From Termitomyces sp. T153 (lineage: Eukaryota; Basidiomycota; Agaricomycetes; Agaricales; Lyophyllaceae): a stretch of DNA of 64,000 nt. The stretch lies in contig JACKQL020000010.1 in assembly GCA_018296165.2 (NCBI GenBank), forward strand, positions 496,001 through 560,000, read 5' to 3'. This document shows, one piece after another, positions 10,796-21,201 of the stretch. Positions within the stretch are counted from its first letter, which is position 1, and the number at the start of each line of letters is the position of its first letter. Both the position numbers and the translations under genes were made by a program. The notes under the pieces were generated by a model. The model was not told the DNA's origin. It did no database searches and was given only the letters and a program-made list of their open reading frames with translations.

Positions 10796-11455
10796 CACTC
10801 CTAGCAGTCAAATCCCTGATGAAAGTTGCTTAGCCCTAATTGAGCAGTGGGGCCCTTGCAAGTCGCTATTGGAAGTCCAAGCCTTTTTGGGCACAGTTGG
10901 GGTACTTAGGATTTTTGTCAAGAACTTTGCCCATCAAGCCAACAACCTAACAAAACTCACTCGCGTTGGTGTCCCTTTCGAGTTTGTCCCTGACCAGATA
11001 AATGCTCAACATGACCTCGTGAAAGCCTTACAAGACGCTAAGCCCCTAGTTCCTATAGACTATGAATTGCCTGACCCTGTCATCTTAGTGGTGGACACCT
11101 TGTACATAGCGGTCAGATATTACCTTTGCCAGTGCACTAGCAACAATCACAAGGAATGCCGCTACAACCGCTTTGGATTGATTACGCTAAACAACAGAGA
11201 AGCCAGATTCAGTCAGCCCAAGTTGGAACTCTATGGCCTTTATTGAGTGCTACAAGCTTTACGGATGTACCTCATTGGTGTTAGGAACCTGATCATCGAA
11301 GTTGATGCTTGCTACATTAAGAGCATGCTTCAGAACTCTGACATCCATCCTTCCGCTAGCATGAACCGCTGGATTATGGCAATTTTGATGTTTCACTTTG
11401 AGCTGGTCCATGTCAAGGGAACTTTCCATGGCCCTGATGGTCTTTCATGATGCCC
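10796..11455 (+). pseudogene. RT thumb and RNase H (copy B)
   Basis: After the solo LTR2 the RT resumes: L-E-V-Q-A-F-L-G-T-V-G-V-L-R-I-F at 10868-10915. The RNase H or connection region follows, with V-I-L-V-V-D-T (11080-11100), R-F-G-L-I-T-L-N-N-R-E-A-R-F-S-Q-P-K-L-E-L-Y-G (11170-11240), then L-I-I-E-V-D-A-C-Y-I and H-G-P-D-G-L-S. One TGA at 11244 and one at 11448 break the frame. Copy C lacks the homologous region up to A-I-L-M-F-H-F. Confidence 0.82.
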
Positions 11456-13042
11456 ACCACAGCCTGGTGACCCTCCAGCTGACAATAGCAACAACTCTGT
11501 TTATGAGGATTGGATAGATCACTTACATAGGTTCATTCACCAAGTTCAGCTACCACTGACACTACTTTGCCAAGTTTCCATGGCTTCCCATTGCATACCT
11601 CCTCTGGTCAAGTATGATTATTCACATCCTTTAGCAACTTTTGCCAGTGACACTGGCACTGCCCTCTGGTTAGCAATCAGCGACGATATTCAGCCTCTCC
11701 GAGATGATGGCACCACTACTTATAGTGATGTACCTTGCAGTGCCAAAGCTATCACCAGCAATGCTTGTGTACTTCTAGTTGAAAAATGGCTTCATGATCT
11801 CGTCAGACCTGAGGGCCTTACCAACAAAGACTATGCCACTTTTGTTCACTATGCCTCTATGTCCTTTGCTACTGGAGGCAAACTTTGGCGAAGAAGTTGA
11901 GATGGTGCTCATAAGCTGTTTGTGCCCATTGCTAGTTGCTTATGGGTCTTGAAAGCCACCCATGATGACTTGGGTCATAGAGGACTTTTTGCTACTCGCT
12001 CAGCCCTTTTAGAATGATTTTGGTGGCCTCAAGTTAGCGCTGATATGGTATGGTACCTTCAGACTTGCCACCTCTGCCAAATACACCAGACAACCAAAGT
12101 TCTCATCCCGCCAACTGCTGCTACACCAGCACCCTTGTTCAGCAAGATATATGTGGACACCATGTTCATGCCTCCCTCCAATAAGTTCAAATATATCATT
12201 CAAGGATATTGTTTGCTAACTCATTACCCCAAGTTTCACATGCTCTCCAGAGAGAACACCGAAGCTATTGCTAAGTGGCTATACAAGGACGTCATCTGTC
12301 ATTGGGGAGCGCTTAGTGAAATCATTACTGACAATGGACCTCCAATTCTAAAGGCAGAGTGAAGAAGTATAACTTGCACCACATCTGGATCTCTGGTTAC
12401 AATAAGTGTGCTAATGGAATAGTTGAGTGGCCCCATTTCAATGTTTGCCAAGCCCTCTTCAAAGCTGTTGACAGTGATCAGTCCAGGTGGAGTACTGCTA
12501 CTTACTCTGTATTTTGGTCAGAATGGGTTACCGTTTGCAAGCGAATGGGTTGCTCCCCCTACTTCGTGACAACCGGCACCCACCCTCTCTTGCCAGCTGA
12601 CATAGTAGAAGCGACATATTTGCAGCCACTGCCAAACTCGCTATTGTCAACAACAGACCTCATAGCCTGCCAAGTGATTGATCTTCAATGTCACCAAGAG
12701 GATCTCAACTGCCTTCACAGTCATGTTCTTAGCACTTGTTGCCTAGCAGCCATTCGCTTCAAAACAGAACATGCCACTATGATCTGCGATTACAACTTCA
12801 AAGCAGGTGACCTCGTACTGATGAGGAATACTAGAATCAAGGTAATGCATAACAAGAAGATGAAGCCTCATTACCTAGGCCCCCTAGTGGTAATCTCTTG
12901 CAACCGTGGAGGCACTTACATTATTTGTGAACTAGATGGCTCAGTACTACATTGCCCCATTGCTGCCTTTTGCTTAGTCCCCTATTTTGCTAGAGAACAC
13001 ATAACAGTGCCTAGCAACGCTTTCAACATTGACACCTCTTGA
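11456..13042 (+). pseudogene. Integrase (copy B)
   Basis: A linker (11580-11900) precedes the zinc-binding part, where G-H-R-G-L-F (11980-11997) is followed by C-H-L-C at 12065-12080. The core is D at Y-V-D-T-M-F-M-P (12150-12175), D at I-T-D-N-G-P-P (12325-12345) and E in N-G-I-V-E-W-P-H-F (12410-12440). A GPY/F-like end follows with M-K-P-H-Y-L-G-P-L-V-V at 12855-12890 and V-P-Y-F-A-R-E. Stops occur at 11898, 12015 and 12360. All three catalytic residues are kept, unlike copy C. The end at 13040 is a TGA; homology continues weakly to about 13145. Confidence 0.85.
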
Positions 13043-13582
13043 CTCAGAGAACTGGAGCAAACTGAACTCATCAACAATGACGATACAGGCAATGTCACCA
13101 GTGAAGAAGAAAACTACCTTTCGCTAAGCCTTAGCAACTTATCTTGACTCTGCTTTGTTTCTTATTGTTCCAATCCCTATTATCCAGAAAAACTATCAAG
13201 AATACCTTACAAAAACATTAAGTCCTTTCATTTTCGCTACTCTTTCATTGTTGTTACCTTGGTTAAGAAGCCTTTCACAGACACCTTACTTTACATTTTT
13301 TTTCTTGTTTTGATGCTGCACTTGGCCCTTCTGTCACCAGCACTCAGCACGCCTCTAGAGGTATTTTGCCATGATGATCTACTGAGCATTTGCCTTCATG
13401 CATTGCTAGCGTTAGATGACAGTCACTAGTGCATAACACCCCATTGATCTTGCTTTTCTCTGTTTTTCTCTCAAAGTTTCTGAACTATGGCCAAAATACC
13501 ATACATTTTTTTTGAGCCCCTTAAGGAGGCTAGTCTATGTCCGTGTTACTAATAAAAATATATGTACAGAAGGCAACTGTCA
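13043..13582. other. Tail-to-tail spacer between pol and the antisense gene (copy B)
   Basis: About 540 bases. The first 100 continue the acidic C-terminus seen in C. The rest is not coding and contains AATAAAAATATA at 13550-13561. The same spacer is found in C at 30183-30640, so it belongs to the element. It lies between two convergent genes and must hold both 3' ends. Confidence 0.5.
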
Positions 13583-14513
13583 CTAAGTGTTGAGGTCAGC
13601 ATCATCCTCAGGCACCTCCATCGCCTCCGCCTCCTCCCAATCTCCTTCCCCAATGTTGTTCTCCTCCTGCCAGGCCAGAAAGGCCTGACAGCTGTGCCAA
13701 TATCCTGCCAGAGTCGCCAATGTTTGCTTGGCAACAGTGTACCATGCCTGCGCCGCTAACAACTCCTCCCTGGCAGCCTCCAGCTCCCTCTGGAACCGCC
13801 ATTCCACTCCTGCCGCCCTCTCATCAAAATCTGCTAGCGATGCCGCTGACATTAGCGGCATCGGCCAACTGAGGTTCTTGCCCAACCACTCCAGCTTGTT
13901 GTTGCCAACCTGGTGCAAAGGCATGTTGCTCCAGGTCCCCTAGCAAAGCAGTTAGCGATCAAGGAAATAGCAAAAGAAACAAACTTACCTGTTGTCGGAC
14001 TTTGACCTCCTCAGCACTTTCCTCCTTGTCCTCCTCAGTAGCAACTGGGACAACTTTGAACTCCTCCTCGCCCTTGACCTCCATGTCACTAGCCTCCTGC
14101 TCCACCTCAGTGACCATTGCTAAGGGAGTTGTCTCCCTCATCTCCACGTCCCCCTCTCCCTCCTTGCTGGCGATCATTCAAGGCTGCTTAGCACTAGTGA
14201 CTAACGTGGGACTTGCTGCTCATTTCTGTGCCAGAGGCACATTGCCATCACTATTGTTGTTGCTGTTGTCCTTGTCGCTCTCCACCAGCTCCCTGCTCTT
14301 CACCTTAGCAACTCCACTGCCTCCAACCACCAACTCCTCCTGCAATGTCAGTAGGTTCAAGCTAGAATGCTTGACCTCGATAGGCTCCCCTCGCCTTGCT
14401 AACTCCCTCTGCCACTCCATGAAAGCCCTTGCATTCCTTACCAATGCTGCCTTTGTCACTATCTTCTTAGCAAACTTGCTGCCAGTGCTCCTTGACAACC
14501 GTCCACTATGCGA

Positions 14514-14609
14514 GCAGCTCTTCCTTGTGCTGTTGTAACAATAACAGGGCTGGACCCCTGTTGGGTACCAGCAGCCCTCTGGGTCATTATCGGCCCAGCA
14601 GTTGTTGCA
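14514..14609 (-). other. Six-cysteine cluster of the antisense protein (copy B)
   Basis: C-N-N-C-W-A-D-N-D-P-E-G-C-W-Y then P-C and K-S-C. Compared with C (29142-29237), the fifth Cys codon TGC has become TAC, so the metal site is lost here. Confidence 0.65.
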
Positions 14610-15273
14610 CTGAGAACTTGTTAGTGATGAAGATTGAAATAATCACTAAGTACTTACCGCTCCTTGCGTGTGCTTATATTCTTGTCACTTTGCTAGCAAC
14701 ACTGTCACCTTACCCTTGGCCTTCTCCAACTTCATGCCAGCTCCCAGGCCAGTGTCCACCACCATCAAGGCCTTTTGCCAATGAAGAAGGGTTGCCAAGC
14801 ACTTGTCAGTAAATGTTTCTTCAATTTGTTCCTGCAAGAGCAGTTAGCAACTGTTGCCAAGAGTTAGTAAAAAAGAAAAGGAAAAGACTCACCTCAATAT
14901 CCTTGTCCTCCTTGTCTCGTGCCTTTGCCTTCCCCTTCCCTTTGCTCCTTGGGGTTGTCGCCAATCTTGGCAACATTGCCAACCTCCTAGCAACACCGCC
15001 AGCCACTGCCTTGGGAGTCTAGGGGCCCACCTCTTGAATGTCCCCACAATTCACCACCTCCTTGCCCCCATAACCCTTGCTCCATCCCTCCCCCCTCGCC
15101 ACCGCTAATGCACCTACTGGGTGCTGGAAGAAGAACTGGTCATTTGGTGACAAGTCTTCAAAAAGCTGACATACCTTAGCAGTGTCGCTAGCACTAGCGA
15201 CTGCCAGGGCACTTACCATCATTCCCGCCGTAAGGTCATCCATTAGGAACTCTAAGGAGGGATCGACTGGTGC

Positions 15274-15323
15274 CTAGCAATTGCATTAGGAATGTTGCTA
15301 AGAGAAGAAAAGAAGAGACTTAT
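15274..15323 (-). other. Intron 1 of the antisense gene (copy B)
   Basis: 50 bases, ATAAGT...TTGCTAG. C has GTAAGT at the same place; the G-to-A change at the donor follows a C, so it fits CpG deamination. Other introns: 14832-14892, 14610-14657 and 13940-13988, all GT...AG. Confidence 0.75.
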
Positions 15324-15593
15324 GAAGTGGACATCAAATGGGCAAACTCATTCCTCCCCCTTGTACTGCTCATATAGTTGGTGACACTCCCTCTTGACAG
15401 TTGCCAACTCCGGCCACTCAACCCCACTCCCCATGGTCTTGAACCACTGCAGCTACATCTGAAAGATAGCAGTGACCGCCAAGCGAGGATCCTTTGCCAA
15501 GGAAGCACGAGCCACAGTGAGCAATTGGTCAACACGTTCCAGGAAGGTGTGGGCCATCATAATCTTTTTGAGTTGAGAGGCAAGATCAGACAT

Positions 15594-15757
15594 AGCGATA
15601 AGATCAAGATTGTAGTGGAGATTAGATGAGAAGAAAGTGGGGATGATGAAGTTCAAGCAATACTGCCAGCTGTTTTATTCAAATCTCTCTGGTGCATGGA
15701 CCAAGTGATCAAGCACATGACTTTGGAGTTGACTAAGGACAGTCAATATTTCAGTAT
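15594..15757. other. Spacer between antisense gene start and polypurine tract
   Basis: 164 bases with an upstream in-frame ATG at 15656 that would add 21 residues; C lacks an equivalent in frame, so I favour 15593. It would hold the antisense gene's leader; the promoter is either here or in the LTR read backwards. Confidence 0.4.
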
Positions 15758-15766
15758 GGGGGAGGA
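15758..15766 (+). other. Polypurine tract of copy B
   Basis: GGGGGAGGA directly before the 3' LTR (TGATGAGCC), the expected plus-strand primer. In C the equivalent is on the minus strand just outside 27998. Confidence 0.8.
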
Positions 15767-16879
15767 TGATGAGCCCCAGTTATTGCTGAGCACCATTTTT
15801 TTGGCATTTTGGACTTAGCGGCAGCTGACTACCTTGAATCCAATACAAGTCACAACACTCAGCACACGAGACCTAGCCGTGAAATTGGACTGAAGCATGA
15901 GACTTTAGTGACCACAAGACTTACTGATCATGAGAAACATCACATGGAGTCTGGAACTTGGGCCTAAATCATCAAGGCCTAGACCCTTCCTAGCAACAAT
16001 TATTAGTGACCCTAGCGACTCTAGCAACAAAATGGCATTCTCTTACTATATATGGACAAATTATCAGATGCATACCTTTATACTATCATTTCTTTTGCCA
16101 AGCTTACCAACATACTTGAACGGCATCTACACTTCAGGTATTGACATCGGACTTGTTTCTTTTTAGTTCCATTCACAATTAGGTGCTGCCAAGACTTTGC
16201 CTATGATTTTTCACTTAGTTACAGACTGACACCTTGTATGCACCATAAACACAGTGACAGACACCATTGCCAGTGGTGCCTATTTGTTTACTTTCCCATA
16301 CTATACTTTGAAACATATAAATACTGACTGTACATAGACACTAAAAGAAGGGAACAATTAGAGAACTGCTATCTTTGAGCTTACCAGCAAGAGATTTCAC
16401 TTTGCTTCTTTTGCTCTTCTATCACCTTTGACCCAGGCTTAGCAATAAGCCTTCTTGACTTCAACCTTGACTTAGTGTGGTGCCAACTGCAGGTGCCTAT
16501 TTTAGTTAATCCAACTTAGCAATGCTAGCGACTATGGCTAGCAACCAGTTTACGTTCATCCCTTGATTTTTAGTCTTCCTGTTACCGCCTTTCCTTGTCT
16601 CTACCCTATTCCCTCACTCTCCACTACCTCTGTTAAGAGGGTGCTTTGTCTTAGTGACATTACTGGTCTTTACCCTTTTTCTTTCCTTATTGTCACTAGC
16701 AAATTCCGCTAGCAATAGTGACTTCACTCCACAACACAACTTTTGCTCTAGTTCTCTGGGACGGTTACTGACTCGCCCTCAACTATTAACTTCCTACTGC
16801 CAGCTACCCTATCTAGTGACTAGTGTTAGGTCCTCTTTTTAGGTTTTCTGCATGACACTAGGCGGCATAGGGTACATCA
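15767..16879 (+). repeat. LTR1 subtype 2, 3' LTR of copy B
   Basis: TGATGAGCCCC...GGTACATCA, 1113 bases, closest to the reverse complement of 36880-38004, not to the 5' LTR of its own element. It carries TATAAATAC at 16315-16323 and a dense set of TAG-YRAY motifs (four at 15991-16028). Confidence 0.9.
16315..16323 (+). promoter_or_regulatory. TATA box of LTR1
   Basis: TATAAATAC followed by TGACTGTACATAGACAC, conserved in most LTR1 copies (C right LTR, 38410, 47855). Probable U3/R border and start of the element transcript. Confidence 0.6.
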
Positions 16880-17467
16880 TTGTAGAGTAGCTCCTCATAC
16901 TTTAGTCTTGATATTACATTAACTAGTTACCTGTGTCTTGTGTTTCTTTCTGTCTCCATTTCTGTCTTTAGTCTCAAATCTATTTCTTTTCTCTGTTCCA
17001 TCTCATCTCCATCTTGCCTCAACTGTCTCTATTTCCTTTGTTTTCCTAGGCCCCTTCCCCCAGATGTCAGTACCAACTCCACACATGCACTACAACCCCC
17101 AAACATTCTTACAACAACTCCAGACCTCACTCTTCACTTGGCCCAGGGAGCCATCAGTCTTGATTGATCCCCCCTCAAATCCCAGCTCCACTCCCTTTGT
17201 TTGCAATGCCTCCACTTACCCTGCATTCTATTTGTGCACCTACAAACTTGTTCCTAATGCCTGCCCAAGCATAATATTTAATATACTTGGTCTTAAACTT
17301 CCTGGACCACTCTGGACTTGCTTGGACTGCTTCCCTTGGCTCTTCTTTGCAAGTTCCTCTAGTCTGCACCACCTCTGGAGTGCTAGGTTATAAGCACAGG
17401 ACATTGTGTCTGCCTAGTAAGGACTTGCCCAGTGTAGCTGAGCCCCTATAGTCAGCAGAACCTAACA
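16880..17467 (+). repeat. LTR2, 3' half of the 5' LTR of D
   Basis: Begins at the TATA edge with TTGT (16880-16883), the decayed partner of ATGA at 38005-38008 (both from TCGT by CpG loss), and ends ...CTGACTATAGTCAGCAGAACCTAACA-type sequence at 17467. Matches 3434-4030 in reverse complement. Confidence 0.85.
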
Positions 17468-17500
17468 TAATATCAAGACGCCCCCCTTATCCCATTCTCA

Positions 17501-20039
17501 ATGTCTGCATATAACCCCATGTACAATCCTGCCAGCTACCTAACCAATGTCTACAGTTGATCAGTTCCTGAAAATCAGTATGTCCCATTCTACCCAGGCC
17601 CACCTGTAGATCAGTACATTTCTCACCATTGTACTCCTGACCCCAACCAGGCATTCTATGCTCCCTCCATCAGCCAGGGAATACCTCCAGGCTGGTGCCA
17701 CCTTCTAGCATTTTCTGCTGATAGAAACTACTCCTGCATATACCCTGGAGGATTCTCTGCAGTACCCCCCAACCCTGCCTACCTTCCACCTGCTCACTAC
17801 TATGTGTACCCAGTTCCCACTGCAGCCCCAGCCCCTCCAGAGCACTCAGATAATTATTCCCCTCCTCAATTGCCATTTCCTGCTCAAATTCCTCCCTCCC
17901 CCAGACAGCAACAGGTCAAAGCCTATATTCAGCAGCATAACAAAGTCCTCTGCTTCCTCTGCCTCTCTCCCATAGAGTTTGCAAGGTGTGCTCGCACCCC
18001 TCTTATCAACTTAGGCTACCCCAACACCCCTGCAACTCCAGAGGTTTGGGCAGATCAGCTCCTTAACTTCCACAAACATTACCTGCAAGAAAACCTCCCC
18101 AAAACCATACAAGGCACCCTGAGGATCAATGCCAATCTGCAAAACAAGCTCTGCACCCTGGTCAAAGAAATCCATACCAGTCCAAACTCCCATCTGTTCA
18201 AAGACCCTTTGGACCCCTCCTGCTCCTTTCATGTGCAATGTGAGGAACCTGTTGGAACACAAAGCAAAGCCCCACCTCCCATTCCCCACTAGCAGGAGGA
18301 GCTTAACATGGTGTCCAACAGCTTGAAAAGCCTCAACCCTGCAGGAGGACTGTTTGACCAACCTGCCACTCACACTCTGGCCCTCTCCACTCATCCTCAG
18401 GCAAACTCTATCCCCAGTGCCTTCTGTACATGGACCAACCTGCCTTTTCCAAGCCCCATACCCAACAGCCACCCCTGCACATTGATGACAACAACCAAAC
18501 CCTCTCCTATATCAACCACTCTGGTAATCCCACTAACAAGATGGCCCTGGGCAATAGCCCTCCCCAAGACAGACCTCCTCACTTCAACCTCTACACCCAC
18601 TGTGTCCACACCCCTCCACCCTGTCAGAACATCCCAGTTCTTCCAAGGCAACTCCTGGGCCCCAGAGCATCTTGACTTCCTTTTCCTGTCAACCCTCCTT
18701 GTCTCCTGCCTGCTCTGATGCCCAATCCCCCTGCCAACACCAATTACTTTGGACCATCCACCCCTAGAGGACGCCCACCTCCTTGTTGGGCCCCAGGGCC
18801 TCCCTGGGCAACATGAGCCAACCCCTCAGCAGTGGGCCTCCCAATGGTGGACCTCCTGGAGGATGGGGTCTGGCCATGGACAACTTCCCCCCTCAACACA
18901 GAAATGGGAACAACTATTACTACTACTACAACACTGGACCCCCACCTCAAACTCAGAACATCCAGGACAATACTTGTGATGCATTGGCTTGGGAAGGAAA
19001 ACTCAATATTCAAAAGCCCAAGTCTTTCATGGGTCACAACCCCTAAAAGTGGAGAACCTTCCTAACACAGTGTCTAACCATGTTCCCAGCTAAGCCAATT
19101 ACTTTCCAGCTTGAGAGCTCACAAGTAGCCTTTGCTGCATCATATTTGCAGGGCATTGCCTTTAACCACTACACTGCACTACTCTGATTTGACCCCAATA
19201 ACCCTGTGCTCTCTAATTGGCTTGCCTTTATCCAGATATTCTCCAGTAAGTTTGGCATCTTTGACACTATAGCAGAAGCAGAGGAAAATCTCTTCAACCT
19301 CCAAATGCACAACAACAAATGCTTCACAACCTTCATTGTATGATTTGAATGGGAGGCCTACAAAACAGGATGGAATTACAATGCCCTCCAATTTGGCCTC
19401 CAATTTGGCCTCTGTCATGCCCTGCCTCAACAAATCAAGGACATCCTTTGCCTTGCACCCAAACAAACTATGTACAACAGATACAAGGCACTCATTACTC
19501 AGATTGACCAATGTTACTGGGAAGACTGGAGCAAGAATACAGCGCTGTGGACTGCATGGAACATCTCTGGCGATACCAACTGGCAGGCCAGAGCAACCAA
19601 TGGCAACAGACCCTTGATTCCCACCAACTCTGCCAACTCTGCACCCCATTTCCTCCTGGGCTGAGGACCTCCTAGTGCCAATTGACTCCTGGGACAGCAC
19701 CCCCTTGCCCAACTCAATGCCACTGACCTCTATAAGACCCTGGAACCCCTGGACACTAGCTCCAACAACTCTGATAATGCCTCAGACTCTGCCAATGACC
19801 AAGAAGCTCTATGCACAAACAAGATTCAGAATAGGCCCTGGATCAATGTACCAGAGGAAACTCAGGAGAAACAATAGAAGGAGGGTGCATGCATCCTATG
19901 TGGTGAGCAAGGACATTTTATCAGTAGTTGCCCTAAACACCAGGTGATGGGACATGCTGTATGGACCATCAATGGAGAAGACTGCAACTACCAGTTTATG
20001 GAAAATGAGTCAGCAGCACAGGCCTGGAAGATGCACTAG
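17501..20039 (+). pseudogene. gag of element D
   Basis: ATG at 17501 (M-S-A-Y-N-P-M-Y-N-P), 33 bases inside the LTR. A long Pro/Tyr/Gln-rich region (17501-18720) is followed by the capsid: K-P-K-S-F-M-G-H at 19010-19035, K-W-R-T-F-L-T-Q-C (19048-19075), F-A-A-S-Y-L-Q-G-I-A (19132-19160), ending W-E-D-W-S-K (19518-19535). A zinc knuckle CX2CX4HX4C lies at 19890-19931 (C-I-L-C-G-E-Q-G-H-F). At least eight in-frame stops and a frame change near 18720-18780 and 19380. Gag assembles the particle. Confidence 0.82.
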
Positions 20040-20149
20040 ACTGCAGACCAGACCCCAATGTCTTCTCTGCCCCAGCCACACTTCTCCAGGCAACGGTACT
20101 CACCCCAGACAACCTCCCAGCACACCTCCCTTCCCACTCCTCCACCACT

Positions 20150-20520
20150 CTCCTCTGCACCACCCTCCTCTTCTCCAACAACCCTGTCCCCACACTGGTT
20201 GACAGCAGCACCATGGATAACTTCATCGATGAATTCCTAGCAGCACTCACTCCTCAATGCCTTTGACATCTCCCCACTCCAATCCTCCTCAGCCTCTTTG
20301 ATGGCAACCCCACCTCTGCCAGAGATATCACACACTGCATGAAAAAGACCATGACCTTTGCCAATGGACAATGACAAGAACTCTGATTACTTATCATGAA
20401 ACTACACCTCTCTGCTCCTGTCATCCTAGGCTTCTCATGGCTCCACTCCACCAATCCCTGCATTGACTGGCCCACCCTCACTCTTTGGCTTGACCAGGAC
20501 AACCTGACTGACTCTGACTA
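20150..20520 (+). pseudogene. Protease domain 1 of D
   Basis: V-P-T-L-V-D-S-S-T-M-D-N-F-I-D at 20183-20230, then V-I-L-G-F-S-W-L-H-S-T-N-P near 20425-20460 and I-D-W-P. The catalytic D-S-G-A has become D-S-S-T, explained by two CpG-to-CpA changes. Stops at 20268, 20374 and 20386. A second protease-like unit follows at 20600. Confidence 0.75.
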
Positions 20521-20599
20521 GTACCCTTTGATGTCTCACTCCTCTCTAAGAACTCCAAGAGTACAACCAACCAACTCCAGACCCCCCCACAGCTCTGCT

Positions 20600-20965
20600 C
20601 AAGGTCCACATGGTTGTTTGTCATCAATGTCCAACTCAACAGCTCACTCACAGTCCTCCCTGCCCTCATTGACAGCAGCACCTCTGGCACATTTGTCAGT
20701 AGCCAGCTTGACCTCCAACACAATGACCTCAACAAACCCCTCAAGCTCCAACTCTTTGATGCTCTAACTCTTTGATGGAAGCTCTGCCACAACAGGAATC
20801 ACTCAATACCACAACAACACCCTCACCCTCAACAATGATCTAAGGTTCCAGGCTTGGCTTCTCATTACCCAGCTCCCCCCATTAACTCTGATTGTGCTCA
20901 GACTTCCATGGCTGCAGGACATCAACCCCAACATCAACTGGAAGAACCTCACCATGTGATTCCCT
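20600..20965 (+). pseudogene. Protease domain 2 of D
   Basis: L-P-A-L-I-D-S-S-T-S-G-T-F-V-S-S-Q-L-D-L at 20659-20715, then F-D-G-S-S-A-T-T-G-I (20772-20800) and I-V-L-R-L-P-W-L-Q-D-I-N-P near 20890-20930, ending N-W-K-N-L-T-M. Same layout as domain 1 and the same D-S-G to D-S-S change. A short internal duplication of CTCTTTGATG shifts the frame at 20752-20776. Confidence 0.75.
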
Positions 20966-21201
20966 AGCCCCAAAGCAAGTCTAGCAGCTGCTATCCCCCT
21001 CTGCCTCCAGTCCATCTTGGCCTCTGACATCCCTGACCCTGATGCCAGCACCTCCAGAGCAACCCAAAGCCCTTCAACTCCCAACAGCAACCAAATAAGT
21101 GAAGACAATGTGCCCCCACCTTGGTCACCCTCAAGTAAATTATGATGGCTGCCTTCCAACATATCCTGGAATTGTAACAAAGGTCCGTAGTACTCCAACC
21201 A

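Larger units (their letters stand above)
13583..15593 (-). pseudogene. Antisense five-exon gene with six-cysteine cluster (copy B)
   Basis: Exons on the minus strand: 15593-15324, 15273-14893, 14831-14658, 14609-13989, 13939-13583 (90, 127, 58, 207 and 118 codons plus stop). Every exon is a multiple of three and all introns are phase 0, giving about 600 residues. Start ATG gives M-S-D-L-A-S-Q. Exon 1 is helical, exon 2 ends in basic K/G-rich sequence, exon 4 opens with the cysteine cluster (14609-14514; fifth Cys now Tyr), then E-W-Q-R-E-L-A-R-R-G-E-P, acidic/Ser regions, and exon 5 is a helical region with W-R-F-Q-R-E-L-E-A-A-R-E-E-L. In-frame TGAs in exons 1, 3 and 4 kill it, and the first donor is AT instead of GT. 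The cluster spacing suggests a Zn2Cys6-like DNA-binding protein; function unknown. Confidence 0.8.
4039..16879 (+). mobile_element. Copy B: LTR1-family Ty3/gypsy retrotransposon with antisense gene
   Basis: A 12.8 kb element: LTR, PBS, gag, protease, RT, RNase H, integrase, an antisense gene, polypurine tract, LTR. The two LTRs are clearly different subtypes and the flanking bases do not match (ACTG left, TTGT right), so it is a chimera. The left part pairs with the left LTR of C and the right part with the right LTR of C. A solo LTR2 is inserted in RT. All genes are broken by stops or frameshifts. Confidence 0.9.

Noticed and set aside
13562..15629. Plus-strand open frames of up to 178 codons over the antisense gene of B
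   Set aside because: They are Ser/Leu/Pro-rich shadows of the acidic and helical minus-strand exons, which have conserved introns and frame.
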